64,000 nucleotides of DNA from Catonia carolina (GCA_035578175.1 JAQMRL010000002.1:80509325-80573324), one strand, 5' to 3'. Positions 1 through 10,560 are shown, numbered from the stretch's first letter. Made by a program: numbers and translations. The notes: a model not told the origin generated them from the sequence alone.

Positions 1-380
1 ATTGACAAAGAGAGAGAAGGATCGCCTAAAAGCAGTGGAGATGGATTTATGGAGGCACAGCTGTGGTGTGTTGTGCATCGATCAAATTCCGAATTCCTTA
101 ATTAGGAGAAGAATTGGTGTTCAGAAAATATCATGAATATGATATCCCGAAGCAATTAAAATGGTTTGGCCATTTGCAGAGGATGGAGGATGGTAGGTGG
201 CTGGGGAGGGTATGGGAGTGGATGCCAGCTGGTATAAGAAGGAGGGGTAGGCCGGAAGTGAGATGGTTGGATGGCGTGCAAGAGGCAATGTCATTGAGGC
301 GGCTCTCCGATAGGGACTGGTAAGACAAAGAGAGGTGGTGCTCAGGAAGCGAGATACAGCTAGGGCTGTAAATACTTCTC
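1..380 (+). pseudogene. LINE reverse transcriptase C-terminal tail, broken
   Basis: The translation contains the post-RT signature of many arthropod LINEs: KQLKWFGHLQRMEDGRW, then RRRGRPEVRW and a final SDRDW (114-323). An earlier block (LKAVEMDLWRHSC in another frame, about 25-70) fits the same C-terminal region, so at least one frameshift lies between them. Only the extreme C-terminus is present, as expected of a 5'-truncated or window-clipped copy. The clade cannot be decided from so little sequence. Confidence 0.7.
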
Positions 381-484
381 ATGAATATATAGTAAACAAC
401 TAATTACCTGAAATGATTACCAGATTATGGGCCATAAATGATTTCTATAGAGGATGACCATAATTAATATGATAATATAAATCT

Positions 485-885
485 GTTGTTGTTGTTTAGG
501 TCAACAGCCGAAAGGCTGGTTTGAACCTGTAGAGGTTTTACTAAGTAAAACGAGGAGTGAGGTGGTTTACCATTGCCTTCCTCACTGAGTGGAAAAGTAC
601 GCTTAACAGCATGCCGGGCCCTCTGAAAAGCATATATTTTCCACTCTGCAAATGACACCTTCACTTCATTCACCACAGGGTCTGGCTGTATAGTGAAATT
701 CATTACTTTCAGAGAAGATAACTCTGACTAGTGTCTTTTACACCTGTACCTCTTCTGTTCTTAAATGATTCAGTCATTTAATTGGCTGATAAGAAAGTGA
801 TAAGAAACAGAACTATTTATTTTAGCCCTGCAACAAACAGATTGAGTGTAAATAATTTGACACTCCACCTGTCTGTTATGGGCAG
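485..885 (-). mobile_element. R401 retroposon, full copy with target duplication
   Basis: A 401-bp interspersed repeat with relatives at 1756, 3991, 21785, 25201, 39954, 55131 and 56329. Its (GTT)n edge at 485 is the reverse complement of an (AAC)n 3' tail, so the sense strand is minus. It is flanked by TATAAATCT at 476-484 and 886-894, a 9-bp target duplication. A tRNA B-box-like stretch (GGTTTGAACCT) lies near the tail end. A partial reading frame across the middle recurs but is broken in most copies, so I do not call a protein. Confidence 0.85.
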
Positions 886-1093
886 TATAAATCTAACAAC
901 AAGTGTTATTTTTTCAACCTCCGATTGGTTATGAAAATGAAAGTAATGAGAATAATGAAATAAATTTATTATCAAAAATAACAAACTAGTAACGCGCTAC
1001 AAGTTGACGATTGTGCCTATCATGCGGAGGCGGAGGACAGTATACTATCTATTCCAGTAACATCAGCCAACCCAAAAGCATAACACATGTACA

Positions 1094-1373
1094 GTATTCA
1101 GATGAACTGCAGTCCCCTAGCCGTGGGAGTGAGAGAATGCACAACGCTCTCACTCGCACAACCCATACGCGCCTACCCAATAACATTGTCGTATAATTTC
1201 ACTCATTGTTGTGAGCAAGCGTTTATGCATGCAGTAAACTAACAAGCTAGATAACGACTGTAGTATGTTTTCAGATTTGGATTATAACGGTAATGACCTT
1301 TGGGCGGATGCGTAGTTATGCCACATATCTCCCTCTCACTCGCTCGGCTATGGGACATTAATTCAACTGATAC
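1094..1373. mobile_element. MITE family D, copy 1
   Basis: About 280 bp with imperfect terminal inverted repeats of about 45 bp. The left end runs from GTATTCAGATGAAC to CCTAGCCG and GAGTGAGAG; the right end, reversed, gives GTATCAGTTGAA then CATAGCCGAGCGAGTGAGAG. Two more copies lie at 38859-39141 and 48870-49149. No coding capacity is seen. The superfamily is undetermined because no target duplication is convincing. Confidence 0.75.
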
Positions 1374-1755
1374 CTATATAAACCACCATAATCACTTAAC
1401 TAATAAAATTCACTTCCATCACCTCGAACACTAAATAACTAACAACTAATGTATTTATTTAAAGAAAGTGAATTGTTTAAAATTGAATTCCAATTTAACA
1501 TAACTTTACTGAAAATAATGAAATATGATGAAAACCCTAAAAATACAATAACATTTTGAAATTACCATAAAACTAGTATTACTAACGATAATAAGCTCTC
1601 ATCGACGGAACTCACGGACTAAATAGTCAATCACAACAAATATCAGAGTAGAGTAATTCAGTTTACTGGTGATGACCAAAAAGGATACTAAATATAACTT
1701 AGGACTAGTATTATGGCTTATTTAGAATGAATGTCTAATATTTAGGATAATTATT
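1374..1755. other. AT-rich stretch without recognisable feature
   Basis: No coding frame, hairpin or copy of the other families was recognised between MITE D and the next R401 copy. Confidence 0.5.
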
Positions 1756-2153
1756 GTTGTTGTTTAGGTGATCAGCCTGGTTGGCTGGTTTGAACCTGTA
1801 GAGGTTTTACTAAGTAAAACGAGGAGTAAGGTGGTTTACCATTGCCACAACTCACCGAGTGGAAAAGTACGCTTATCAGCATGCCGGGCCCTCTGAAAAG
1901 CATATATTTTCCACTCTGCAAAAGACACCTTCACTTCATTCACCACAGGGTCCAACTGTATAATGAAATTCATTACTTTCAGAAGAGATAACTCTGATTA
2001 GTGTCTTTTACACCTCTACCTCTTCTGTTGTTAAATGCTTCAGTCATTTAATTGGGTGACCATGTAATAAGAAACAGAACTATTTATTTTAGCCCTGCAA
2101 CGAACAGTTTGAGTGTAAAAAATTTGACACTCCACCTGTCTGTTATGGGCAGG
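1756..2153 (-). mobile_element. R401 retroposon, full copy with target duplication
   Basis: Second full copy of the 401-bp family, in the same orientation as 485-885. GGATAATTATT flanks it at 1745-1755 and 2154-2164, a perfect 11-bp target duplication. The (GTT)n edge at 1756 marks the 3' tail of the minus-strand element. Confidence 0.85.
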
Positions 2154-2329
2154 GGATAATTATTAATAATCAATAAATAATAGAATGGGATGTTTATAAA
2201 ACGACACAGTTGTATAAACATAATAAATGAATGTAAAAGTAAAACTACAACATGATGTGATGGTTAGAGCTGTCGCTATGATGTATTTAGAAAAGCACAT
2301 ATGGTAGCACTTCCACCCCTCTGCATAGT

Positions 2330-2490
2330 CCATTCTTACTCACGCTGACGATAGTCAACTTATATTTCCAGTATATTGTTGGTTACTTTTCAACATAATC
2401 ATCATTTAAATTGAGGTATTTATCAAACCGGTGTACAACCTTTCCAATACCCTCTTCATAAAATGTTACCAACTGTCACTTAAAATGGGT
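2330..2490 (-). pseudogene. mariner transposase C-terminal remnant
   Basis: The minus strand reads FYEEGIGKVVHRFDKYLNLN then a D-Y-V-E-K ending and a stop. This is the usual C-terminus of mariner transposases (compare the ends of the frames at 34177 and 26800). Upstream sequence loses the family pattern. No terminal repeats were identified for this piece. Confidence 0.55.
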
Positions 2491-2785
2491 CTTCACAGTG
2501 TGTTGGAACTCCGAAACAGTCGTGAAGTTCCACAGCAATCTTCTGCATTTATCATAGATGCGGAGAGCCATTCAAAACAAAACAAGAGGAATACTCGCTT
2601 CTGGAATTGTGCTCTTCCATGATAAAGATTGTCCATAACAGACAGGTGGAGTGTCAAGGTTGGCAGCACTGCAAATACAGTAAGAAGTCGATTATCTGAA
2701 CGTCTATCAACCGGACGACCCGTTAACCGGATGCCCTTCAAGAAAAATTTGTAAAATACTTTACGTATGTACTATATACATTTAT

Positions 2786-3343
2786 CATCATCATCATCTG
2801 GGTATCCTTCCAGCAGGCCGGGTAGGATTTGAGTGGACGATATGCCACCATCTATCTCTATCTTGATATACCTTTTGTATTCTGATATCCTGCAGTGTCA
2901 TTCCTTTTGTTAGGAGATCATCCCTTGTTTGGTCAGTCCAACGGGTCTCTTTCCAGATACCTCCATGTCCAAGTACTGTCTGGGGATACATGCCTCTGGT
3001 ATCCTTTGTACATGTCCAAACCATTTGAGTCTTGCGGTACGTAATCTTTCTTCCATCGTTAAGGTCACCTGCATATCTCTTCTTATATATTTATTTCTGA
3101 CCTTGTCTCTTCTGGTCTTCTGCAAGGCTGATCTTAAAAATTTCATCTCACATGCCTGTAATTTGCTAATGTCCCCTTTCAATAAGACACAGCTTTCTAG
3201 GCCATATGTCATTATTGGAAGAAGATATGTTTTAAACATGGTCTGTTTGGCTCTTATGGGAACTGTATCATCCCAGACTAAGTTCCGCACTTGGTAAAAG
3301 AAGGAGGATCCTTTATTCACTCTATTTATTCATACATTTACTC
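2786..3343 (-). mobile_element. RTE-like LINE fragment nested in pogo element
   Basis: 5'-truncated copy of the LINE at 5789-6651, in reverse. The minus strand reads NKGSSFFYQVRNLVW through FGHVQRIPEA to the C-terminus, with a frameshift near 2925 (after KRPVGLTKQ). It ends in a (CAT)n track, the reverse of the (ATG)n tail. TACTATATACATTTAT flanks it at 2770-2785 and 3344-3359, a 16-bp target duplication. RTE-like is tentative, based on the RT C-terminus and the short-repeat 3' tail. Confidence 0.85.
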
Positions 3344-3463
3344 TACTATATACATTTATGTATGTACTAATTTATTTCTGAATTTCGTAGACATACAAAT
3401 TTAAAATACCGTTATCGTATTAAAACGTCATATGTGATAATGTATAAATGCTTTGTTTAATAC

Positions 3464-3610
3464 GCAGAAAATGGAATGAAATGGCTGGAACAGCAACCAG
3501 AATGTGACGCCGCTACAGTTTTAATTTTAAAACTACTTCGAGATTTGGCTGCTAGCAAGAGAGTTGCTTCCCTTAAACAAAGGAATATTTCAGATTTTTT
3601 TAAAAACTAA
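3464..3610 (+). pseudogene. pogo-family transposase C-terminus
   Basis: A 48-codon stretch ending in TAA encodes MKWLEQQPECDAATVLILKL followed by RDLAASKRVASLKQ and ISDFFKN. This amphipathic tail with a terminal DFF motif is typical of Tigger/jerky-type DDE transposases. The DNA-binding and catalytic regions are absent, which suggests an internal deletion before the LINE arrived. Confidence 0.6.
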
Positions 3611-3990
3611 TTTTGTGTAACACATTTATACTATACATAATTATGATTTTTAGTGTTTTTAACTTTTAGTGTTTTGAACTACATGTTCATTTATTTTGTA
3701 AAGTACGATATAGTGAAGTGTATGAGTACATAACATTTATGTATTTTTAAATTTGTGTGTTTAATAAAAATTAAGTTACAAGTACAATAGTGTTGTGTAT
3801 GTATTATAGCACAGTTTTCAGTTCTAGCTTCTATAACGTAAAATAAGTTCGGAAAATCTGTTATCCGGACAAATCAATTAACCGGACGATCAAATCCCCA
3901 ATTGGTCCGGATAATCGACTTCACACTGTATTTTACTTCCCTTCCTCAAAGCCAATACATATGCAAAGGCAATCTCGCGACTTCAGTACC

Positions 3991-4243
3991 TATATCTCTT
4001 CTCACAGTAATGAATTTCATTTCATTATACAGTTGGACCCTGTGGTGAATGAAGTGAAGGTGTCATTTGCAGGGTGGAAAGTACGAGTAGATGCTTTTCA
4101 AAGGGCCTGGCATGCTGATAACCATAATTTTCCACTCAGTGAGTAAGGCGCGGTAAACTACCTCACTCCTCGTTTTACTTAGTAAAGCCTCTAGCTAGAT
4201 GTTCAAACCTACCACCATTTCGGCTGATCACCTGAACAACATA
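3991..4243 (+). mobile_element. R401 retroposon, 5'-truncated copy
   Basis: The 3' two-thirds of the family, ending in CCTGAACAACAT. A separate 28-bp piece of R401 5' head (ATAACAGACAGGTGGAGTGT) lies at about 2632-2656, on the far side of the pogo/element G block. The intervening material may therefore have split one R401 copy with loss of about 140 bp. Confidence 0.7.
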
Positions 4244-4609
4244 GTACGACAAAACTATAAATACTGAAGTCACGAGATTGCCTTTTGCGTTTATATATGG
4301 GCTGTGAAGAACGGAAATGATATATTTGCAGTGCTGCCAACCTCAACAGTGAGACACCGTGAAGTTTCTACATACATTTCGTAATCTGTTGTTTATTCCG
4401 AGAAAATGTTTTCTTCATAAACCTTATAAGAAATAAATATGATCTGTTACATTGTTTATAGCTTAATTAAATTACTAGAAATGTTTGATTTACTGTAATT
4501 ACGAATAAATTGCCTTCTTTACTATTGCTGTCACCGGCGTTTTCATTAACAGTCTCTCTAGTATCTACCTAACCGTTTTCTTTTTTTTACCAGGTGTCAT
4601 CAAAACTGT

Positions 4610-4835
4610 TAAAGAATAGCTTCTTCACGTCCTTAATTTCCTTCTTTATTTTTCGAATTGTGGAAAGGGAAACATCACAGTAGTTAGCCGCTCACTCACG
4701 GCTTTTGTTAAGAGGCACGGATACGCATTTTAGTTTAGTTCCAACTTCATAACATATTATTACATTGCATATTAGATTTTGTTCAACACTGTGAATAGTT
4801 TGACCACGTTTTCGAGAAACTGACATTTCTGTAAC
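4610..4835 (-). pseudogene. Element G N-terminal domain, copy 1
   Basis: The minus strand reads MSVSRKRGQTIHSVEQNLI near 4830, then NKSRE, a stop, AANYCDVSLSTIRKIKKE and VKKLFFNSF. The pattern (basic start, SVEQNLI helix, then ANYCDVSLSTIRKI) resembles the N-terminal DNA-binding region of insect DDE transposases. Related copies are at 5225, 17598 and 53820. The family is not named with confidence. Confidence 0.5.
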
Positions 4836-5224
4836 TAACAGTTAACTGAAGTCATGAGATTGCCTTTGCGTATGTATTGACTTTGAGGAAGGGAAGTGGA
4901 ATATTTGCAGTGCTGCCAACCTCAACAGTGAGACACTACTCGTACATTTTACTACTGTGCAATTTCTACATACATTTTGTAAGCTGTGGTTTAATTCGAG
5001 AAAATTATCTTCATTAAACTTATAAGAAATAAATCTGACCTCTAATACTGTCTATAGCTTAATAACATGACTAGAAATGATTAATTTACTGTAATTACCA
5101 GCTCTACTTTTTTCCATTGGAACAAATTTTCTACGAATAAAATCGCCTTGTTTACAATTGCTGTCACCGGCGTCTCCACTATCAGTCTCACTAGTATCTA
5201 CCTAACCGTTTCCTTTTTTTACCA

Positions 5225-5470
5225 GGTGTCAACAAAACTGTTGAAGAATAGCTTCTTCATGTCTTTAACTTCCTTCTTTATTTTTCGAATTGTGGGAAGA
5301 GAAACATCACAGTAGTTAGCCACTTGCTCATGGATTTTGTTAAGAGGCAGTGAAAGGCATTTTTGTTTAGTTTCAACTTCACAGCATTTTATTACACTGC
5401 GTATTAGACTTTGTTCAGCACTGTGAATAGTCTGCCCACATTTTTGAGAAAGAAACTAACATTTCTGTTT
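5225..5470 (-). pseudogene. Element G N-terminal domain, copy 2
   Basis: The minus strand encodes KCGQTIHSAEQSLIRSVIKC, then LNKIHEQVANYCDVSLPTIR and KIKKEVKDMKKLFFNSF, open over about 75 codons. It is the better preserved of the two tandem copies. The start region is frameshifted relative to copy 1. The catalytic domain is absent. Confidence 0.5.
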
Positions 5471-5788
5471 ACGGTAACAAACAGTTATATTCGTACCGTT
5501 AACCAACAAAAGGTTTCGTAATATACTGTATAGGCTATGCTCTGGGTATAGTATAAGTTGTTACGTTTGTCGAACTGAAATTAAAGCAGTCGCGCATGCG
5601 TACTGATGGTGTTCCCCCTTTACCCCTCGTTGCAAACAAGGGCAAACTCAAGACTCAAGTAACTATACCTAACTTTATGCAGACCAATATAAAAGGATGT
5701 TCAATTGCTTACCGTTCCTTGTCTGCAAATTTTTAAAATGATAATGGATGTAAAACAAAATAATATTTTACAGAATTTAAATGTCCAC

Positions 5789-6651
5789 TTTAAGAAATTA
5801 AAGCTGTAAATCCTGGAAATTTGAATGCATTAGTGTTTGCAGATGATGTGGCCATCTGGGGAGAGACAGAGCAGGAGGTGCAGGAAAAGTTGGATTGCTG
5901 GAACAAGAAATTTAAGGAGTTCAAACTAACCGTTAGAAAGCAGAAAACAGTAGCAATGAAAGTCAGCAGAACACCTGCGCAGTGTAACATAAAACTTGAT
6001 GGAGAAAGGATTGAATGTGTGGGAGGTTTTGGATATCTTGGAAGCGTCGTCTCAAATGATGGGAGTGCTAAGCTAGAAGTTCTAAATAGAGTGAATAAAG
6101 GATCCTCCTTCTTTTACCAAGTGCGGAACTTAGTCTGGGATAATACAGTTCCCATAAGAGCCAAACAGACCATGTTTAAAACATATCTTCTTCCAATAAT
6201 GACATATGGCCTAGAAAGCTGTGTCTTATTGAAAGGGGACATTAGCAAATTACAGGCATGTGAGATGAAATTTTTAAGATCAGCCTTGCAGAAGACCAGA
6301 AGAGACAAGGTCAGAAATGAATATATAAGAAGAGATATGCAGGTGACCTTAACGATGGAAGAAAGATTATGTACCGCAAGACTCAAATGGTTTGGACATG
6401 TACAAAGGATGCCAGAGGCACGTATCCCCAGACAGTACTTGGACATGGAGGTATCTGGAAAGAGACCCGTTGGACGTCCCAGAAGAAGATGGACTGACCA
6501 AATAAGGGATGATCTCCTAACAAAAGGAATGACACTACAGGATATCAGAATACAAAAGGTATATCAAGATAGAGATAGATGGAGGCATATCGTCCACTCA
6601 AATCCTACCCGGCCTGCTGGAAGGATACCCAGATAATGATGATGATGATGA
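5789..6651 (+). mobile_element. RTE-like LINE, 5'-truncated, with target duplication
   Basis: Flanked by TAAATGTCCAC at 5778-5788 and 6652-6662. The 3' end is a (GAT)n/(ATG)n tail directly after the reading frame. It was inserted into an older Jockey/CR1-like LINE remnant that continues on both sides (5740-5777 and 6663-6830). It is the longest of three copies in the window; the others are at 2786 and 44253. Confidence 0.85.
5794..6636 (+). CDS. LINE reverse transcriptase, C-terminal half
   Basis: The frame is open from the truncation point to TAA at 6634-6636. It starts just before the RT active-site block (LVFADDVAIWG), continues through FGYLGSVVSNDG, a thumb region with RNLVW and TYGLESC, and ends with LKWFGHVQRMPEARIPRQYL and a basic GRPRRRW segment. 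The N-terminal RT motifs and endonuclease are missing, so it cannot transpose autonomously. The frame is intact over about 280 codons, which implies recent insertion. Product: RNA-directed DNA polymerase fragment. Confidence 0.8.
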   Translation, partial: EIKAVNPGNLNALVFADDVAIWGETEQEVQEKLDCWNKKFKEFKLTVRKQKTVAMKVSRTPAQCNIKLDGERIECVGGFGYLGSVVSNDGSAKLEVLNRVNKGSSFFYQVRNLVWDNTVPIRAKQTMFKTYLLPIMTYGLESCVLLKGDISKLQACEMKFLRSALQKTRRDKVRNEYIRRDMQVTLTMEERLCTARLKWFGHVQRMPEARIPRQYLDMEVSGKRPVGRPRRRWTDQIRDDLLTKGMTLQDIRIQKVYQDRDRWRHIVHSNPTRPAGRIPR

Positions 6652-6662
6652 TAAATGTCCAC

Positions 6663-6830
6663 AATCATAACAAACAGAATTTATTACTATGTTGCTAATC
6701 ACAACACTAAATTGTTTTAACAAAAACTCTACTTTTGCAGGTAGAAAATACATCCATAAATTACGACAAGGTTTAAAGAGTTCCAGTAATCTAAATTCAT
6801 TTAAAAAATAAATCTTTATAATGCATCCTG
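6663..6830 (+). pseudogene. Jockey/CR1-like LINE remnant
   Basis: In shifting frames the + strand matches the C-terminus seen at 59700-60094: a VHNHN block, YYVANHNTKLF, then a GRK and LPQ-like region. The stretch just before the RTE-like insertion (5771-5788, QNLNVH) is the upstream continuation, so this copy was split by the LINE at 5789. Confidence 0.6.
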
Positions 6831-6842
6831 CAGTTTGAAATT

Positions 6843-7232
6843 AATTCTATTTTATATAATAAATTTCACTAACCTTCCTTTTTAACTGCATCAACTTTTA
6901 TTTTCACTTAGGCTACACTTGTTTCGGTGGATCCACAATCATCAGAGTAAATAACATAATTGAAACTAAAAATTTTATTTATTAAAAATCTATAGAAGAT
7001 GGTACACCTTCAGTCATTTGTATAAAACTTTGTATAAAAATTTGTATACAAATGACCGAAGATGTATCATCTTCTATAGATTTTTAATAAATAAAGTTTT
7101 TAGTTTCAATTATATGTTATTTACTCTAATGATGGTGGATCCACCGAAACACGTGTAAGTGAAAATAAAAGCTGACGCAGTTTAAAAAGAAGGTTAGTGA
7201 AATTTATTATAAAAATTCATTATATCAAATAG
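6843..7232. repeat. Foldback element, ~185-bp inverted arms
   Basis: The arms at about 6843-7025 and 7045-7232 are inverted copies. They share AATTTCACTAACCTTC, TTTCGGTGGATCCAC, ATCAGAGTAAATAACATA and ACCTTCAGTCATTTGTAT. A half copy lies at 46345-46585 and a scrap at about 42035-42100. No coding frame. The structure suggests a non-autonomous DNA element, but no target duplication was verified. Confidence 0.7.
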
Positions 7233-7394
7233 AATTCATTTAAAAAAGCTAAAAAAACTGATTGATTGAACAGTTTACAGTGTGACCGAAATTCCTTTAT
7301 AAATAATATTTCGATTGATAATAAATTAATTTCCAGGTAAACGCTGAGACAAATTGTGTATTATCCGGTAAAATTACTGAATTACACCTTACTG

Positions 7395-8349
7395 AAGTTT
7401 TTTCTTTTCTTTTTGCATCCAGGAGACTCCAAAGGGAGTATAGGACATGTCAAGATAAAACTGATAAACTGAAAGTTTATCACCAATGATAAATTCATCA
7501 CTTACCAGCAGAAAATTGTTTCTGCTACTGCTTACTTCAGTAGGCTTGTCATGAACCCCATTGAATCAAATGTCACAGAAAAATAAAAATGTCAAACACA
7601 ATGATAAATTCCTCACTTATCAATAATTTGTTACCGCTACTGCTTAACTCAGTAGGCTTGTCATGAACCCCTTTGTATCAAATAGTACACAATATTTGTT
7701 TAATTAGAAGTTAAATATTTTTCAACCAAAACTATTTAGAAAGGAATTCGTGCACACTAAAATGTTTCATCAATCAAAAATTGTTTTACTTTTTTTTAAA
7801 TGACTTAGATTGTCATAACTTTTTAAACCTTGTGGCAATTTATTGATGTATTTTCTACCTGCATAAGTTGGTTTTTGTTCAAACAGTTTAGTGTTGTGAT
7901 TAGCAACATAATAATCGATTCTGTTTCTTGTGTAGTGGTTGTGAACATCTAAATTCTGTAAAAAGGTATTTTTCTTTACGTACATTATCACTTGAAAAAT
8001 GTACAAAGAAGGAACTGTGAGCAATTGCAGCTCTTTAAATAGTGATCTGCATGAGGTAAGGTGGTTGACTCCCATCATACACCTAACAGCTTTTTTCTGT
8101 ATTTTAAAAACTCTTTCCATGTTACACTGTGATAAATTACCCCGTACTAATATGGAATACCTGATATGAGATAAAATTAAACCATGATAAGCTGTTATAA
8201 GCAATTTTTTATCATTTAATCTGGCAATTTGTTTTAATGCAAATACCCCAAATGATATTTTACCACAAATTTGATCGGTGTAATAATCCCAAGATAGGGT
8301 CCTATCTAGTGACACTCCTAGAAACTTCAATGTTTGCTCATGATCTAGG
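7395..8349 (-). mobile_element. Jockey/CR1-like LINE A, 3' part
   Basis: The minus strand encodes FLGVSLDRTLSWDYYTDQI, LITAYHGLILSHIRY, MERVFKIQKKAVRCMMGVN, LLTVPSLYIFQVIMYVKK and GRKYINKLPQ (about 7770-8340), the thumb and C-terminal region of Jockey/CR1-type RTs. The 3' untranslated part runs to about 7395 and shares GAGACTCCAAAGGGAGTATA with the copies at 49325 and 59440. It is interrupted at 8349 by a hAT element and resumes at 8801-8865. Frameshifts occur near the C-terminus. Confidence 0.8.
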
Positions 8350-8800
8350 ACAGGAGTTCTCAACCTAGGGGGCACGCCCCCTGGGGGGGCATAGAAGATT
8401 TTCAAGGGAGGCGTCATCGTATTAGAATAGAAAAAAAGCTATGATTAACCCAGGTTAGTTCCTGCCTTAATATTTCAAACACCATTATTTTATTGTACAA
8501 CACTCAATGTTAGAGTTTGATGATTTCATAAACAATTATATTTTAAGTTTTCTGGTTCTGTGATTTGACTGTATGTTGAAAAATGTATTGAAGGTAGTAT
8601 TAAACATTTTGTAAAAAGTTATATAAAATATTTAATTGTATTACCTGCAAGTATAACCTTTATTCCATCCCTAAACTCGCTATAGTTACAAATTGAAATT
8701 CTACTAAGTACTTGTGTTGACCATATAAGGGGGTAATAGTACAGGGGAGGCATGACGAAAAGTCAGGGAGGTACAGAGCCTGAAAGGTTGAAAACCCCTG
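8350..8800. mobile_element. Non-autonomous hAT element with empty-site proof
   Basis: 451 bp with inverted ends CAGGAGTTCTCAACC and GGTTGAAAACCCCTG, flanked by the 8-bp duplication ATCTAGGA (8342-8349 and 8801-8808). The same LINE position is uninterrupted at about 61306-61320 (GATCTAGGATATTATTTT), which confirms the boundaries. No transposase frame. A second copy lies at 47263-47721. CAGNGGTTCTCAA-type ends with 8-bp duplications are characteristic of hAT. Confidence 0.9.
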
Positions 8801-8867
8801 ATCTAGGATATTATTTTATATAAAAACATCCACTTCTCTGTTTTTTCTTACATTTTGTTTGTAAAGT

Positions 8868-8945
8868 AAACCAACTCGTTCCTTGTTTTACTTAGAAAAG
8901 CTTAGAGGTTCAAACCAGCCTTTTCACTGATAACCTAAACAATAG
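8868..8945 (+). mobile_element. R401 3' fragment
   Basis: A diverged tail piece: GTTTTACTTAGAAAAGC, GAGGTTCAAACCAGCC and AACCTAAACAATAG match the end of R401. No target duplication found. Confidence 0.6.
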
Positions 8946-10560
8946 CACATTTGGTTTTTTATAGAAACATACTTTAGTGTTAGTTTTACACCAAGAAGTT
9001 ACACTTTATAAGTATGATCATGACATCTGTTATAGATGTGGGTGTAATTCTACACAGTGTAGTATTTTCAAATTAAAACAGCAAGATTTTAAACATTTAG
9101 TTATACTGTATGTTATACATTTTTATTTTGAATCGATTAAATAAATAATTTTACCTAAAGTATACATAAAATTTATATTTTATCATTTTTCAGGTAAATT
9201 AAAACTCGTAGTTTATAATAAATTTACGAAATATAAATTAAAAAATAATAATGTATCTGATAAAGCAATAGACCGCCTAAATTGTTTCATTAGTTATTAC
9301 AAAATAAAAAAATTATGTTAATATTTTCTCAGGATTGGTTTAGATACGTTAAAGACAATTATTTTTTTAATACACCAAACCTACAGAGAGTACAATATCA
9401 TTAAAATGTCACTATAGTGATTTATACCAATCCTAAAAGTTATTTTATAAAATAAATAATATATAATCAAATTTATTTTGTTACCTACCTTTAAAATCCA
9501 CAACAGATTGTCACTAAAAGTAAGCATGTTTATAATTCACAACCCTTAAAATGAACACTTTATTTTAAGACACTATTTAAGAACACAAAACGTGTGCTTT
9601 TTGGATGGGTAGCAATGAAAATGTCAATTTTGCTTGAACATGGTACGAGCAGTCATTCACATCGCGTATAATGTAAACAAACACTGAAAATAGTATTTAC
9701 GGGGTAAACGATCCTCGCTACTACATGTGTATAAGAAGCAACTTTATAATAAAAATAGTAATGCATTTAGGAACGTGGGATGAAGGTGGTTCAAAACAAG
9801 CAAGTGATAAAACAGGGGAGAACTTCCCCTGGAGATGCCCAGTAGTACAATTCGTGTAGTTGTGAAGAAGGGGACGCATATTCCCTCTCCCCTTCCTTTC
9901 GCTTCGTTCTTTCATTCCTCCTATTCATCCAAATACGTGCGGGCTCCAATCCAAAGCTAAAAGCGAATTCACGCCCTCTATTGCATTTACTGAGAACTAC
10001 TGTCGTAATATCTTCTTTTAAAACCAATATTCATGAAATTAACCAAAAGCAATCTCATATATTTTTATTTTTTTTTAATTTATAGGTTTACAATAATTAT
10101 TATACTAATTTTTATTTTTTGTAATGACAATAATAATATTGTATAATAAAGTCCAACAGAATTAGACTACAGGGTGTTTAAAAGCAGACTACAAATTCAG
10201 GTTGACCAACATTGTAAAGTTGTATCTATCAATGTAATATATAATAAATGGTATTTGTAGTGAATTAATTGATTCGTAAAACTCCTAGATGATTAATTTT
10301 AAAGTTTATATAATATAATTTCATTGTGTTATTAAAAGGATTTAAAGAAATTATGTATTAACTAAAATATTTTTTGTTTTATGACTTTTCAAATGTACGA
10401 GCGATCAGCTGTGTGTGCACGGAGTGAATAAAGATAGAGAGGGAACTGGGATAGAAATACTGCAACACTGTTTGTCGTTTGCTAGTTAGTTCTGGGATCC
10501 GTCGTTTGAGTACGTGACAGACACTTTCAAATTTGAATCCTAGGCATTTACTAGTAGTGG
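8946..10560. other. AT-rich region, nothing recognised
   Basis: No transposon signature or convincing host exon was recognised. A 78-codon minus-strand frame at 9791-10027 overlaps a second at 9721-9915, but neither shows a family pattern. CTACAGGGTGTTTAAAA at 10167 resembles the tip of the palindromic element at 29960 but does not continue. Confidence 0.4.

Larger units (their letters stand above)
2678..3928 (+). mobile_element. pogo/Tigger-like DNA transposon remnant
   Basis: The terminal inverted repeats agree: left CAGTAAGAAGTCGATTATCT, right (reversed) CAGTGTGAAGTCGATTATCC. Both ends abut TA (2676-2677 and 3929-3930), as in Tc1/mariner/pogo insertions. The sequence outside the element joins cleanly to a copy of element G, whose uninterrupted relative is at about 4889-4915. 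The 1251-bp span includes a nested LINE fragment (2786-3343) and keeps only the C-terminal end of a transposase. Confidence 0.8.
4258..5480 (-). repeat. Direct tandem duplication carrying element G
   Basis: Two diverged direct copies of about 585 bp (4258-4842 and 4843 to about 5480) start with the same CTGAAGTCA(C/T)GAGATTGCC block and each carries TTTGCAGTGCTGCCAACCTC. An inverted piece of the same start lies at 3931-3985. Each copy encodes, on the minus strand, a decayed helix-turn-helix protein start (separate entries). Confidence 0.65.

Noticed and set aside
464..703. 79-codon minus-strand frame (and similar at 25315, 39854, 55107)
   Set aside because: It lies inside the R401 repeat. 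It is broken in most copies and has no recognised domain, so it is noted under the repeat and not called as a gene.
9721..10027. Overlapping minus-strand frames as a host exon
   Set aside because: No splice signals with compatible phase and no recognised family.
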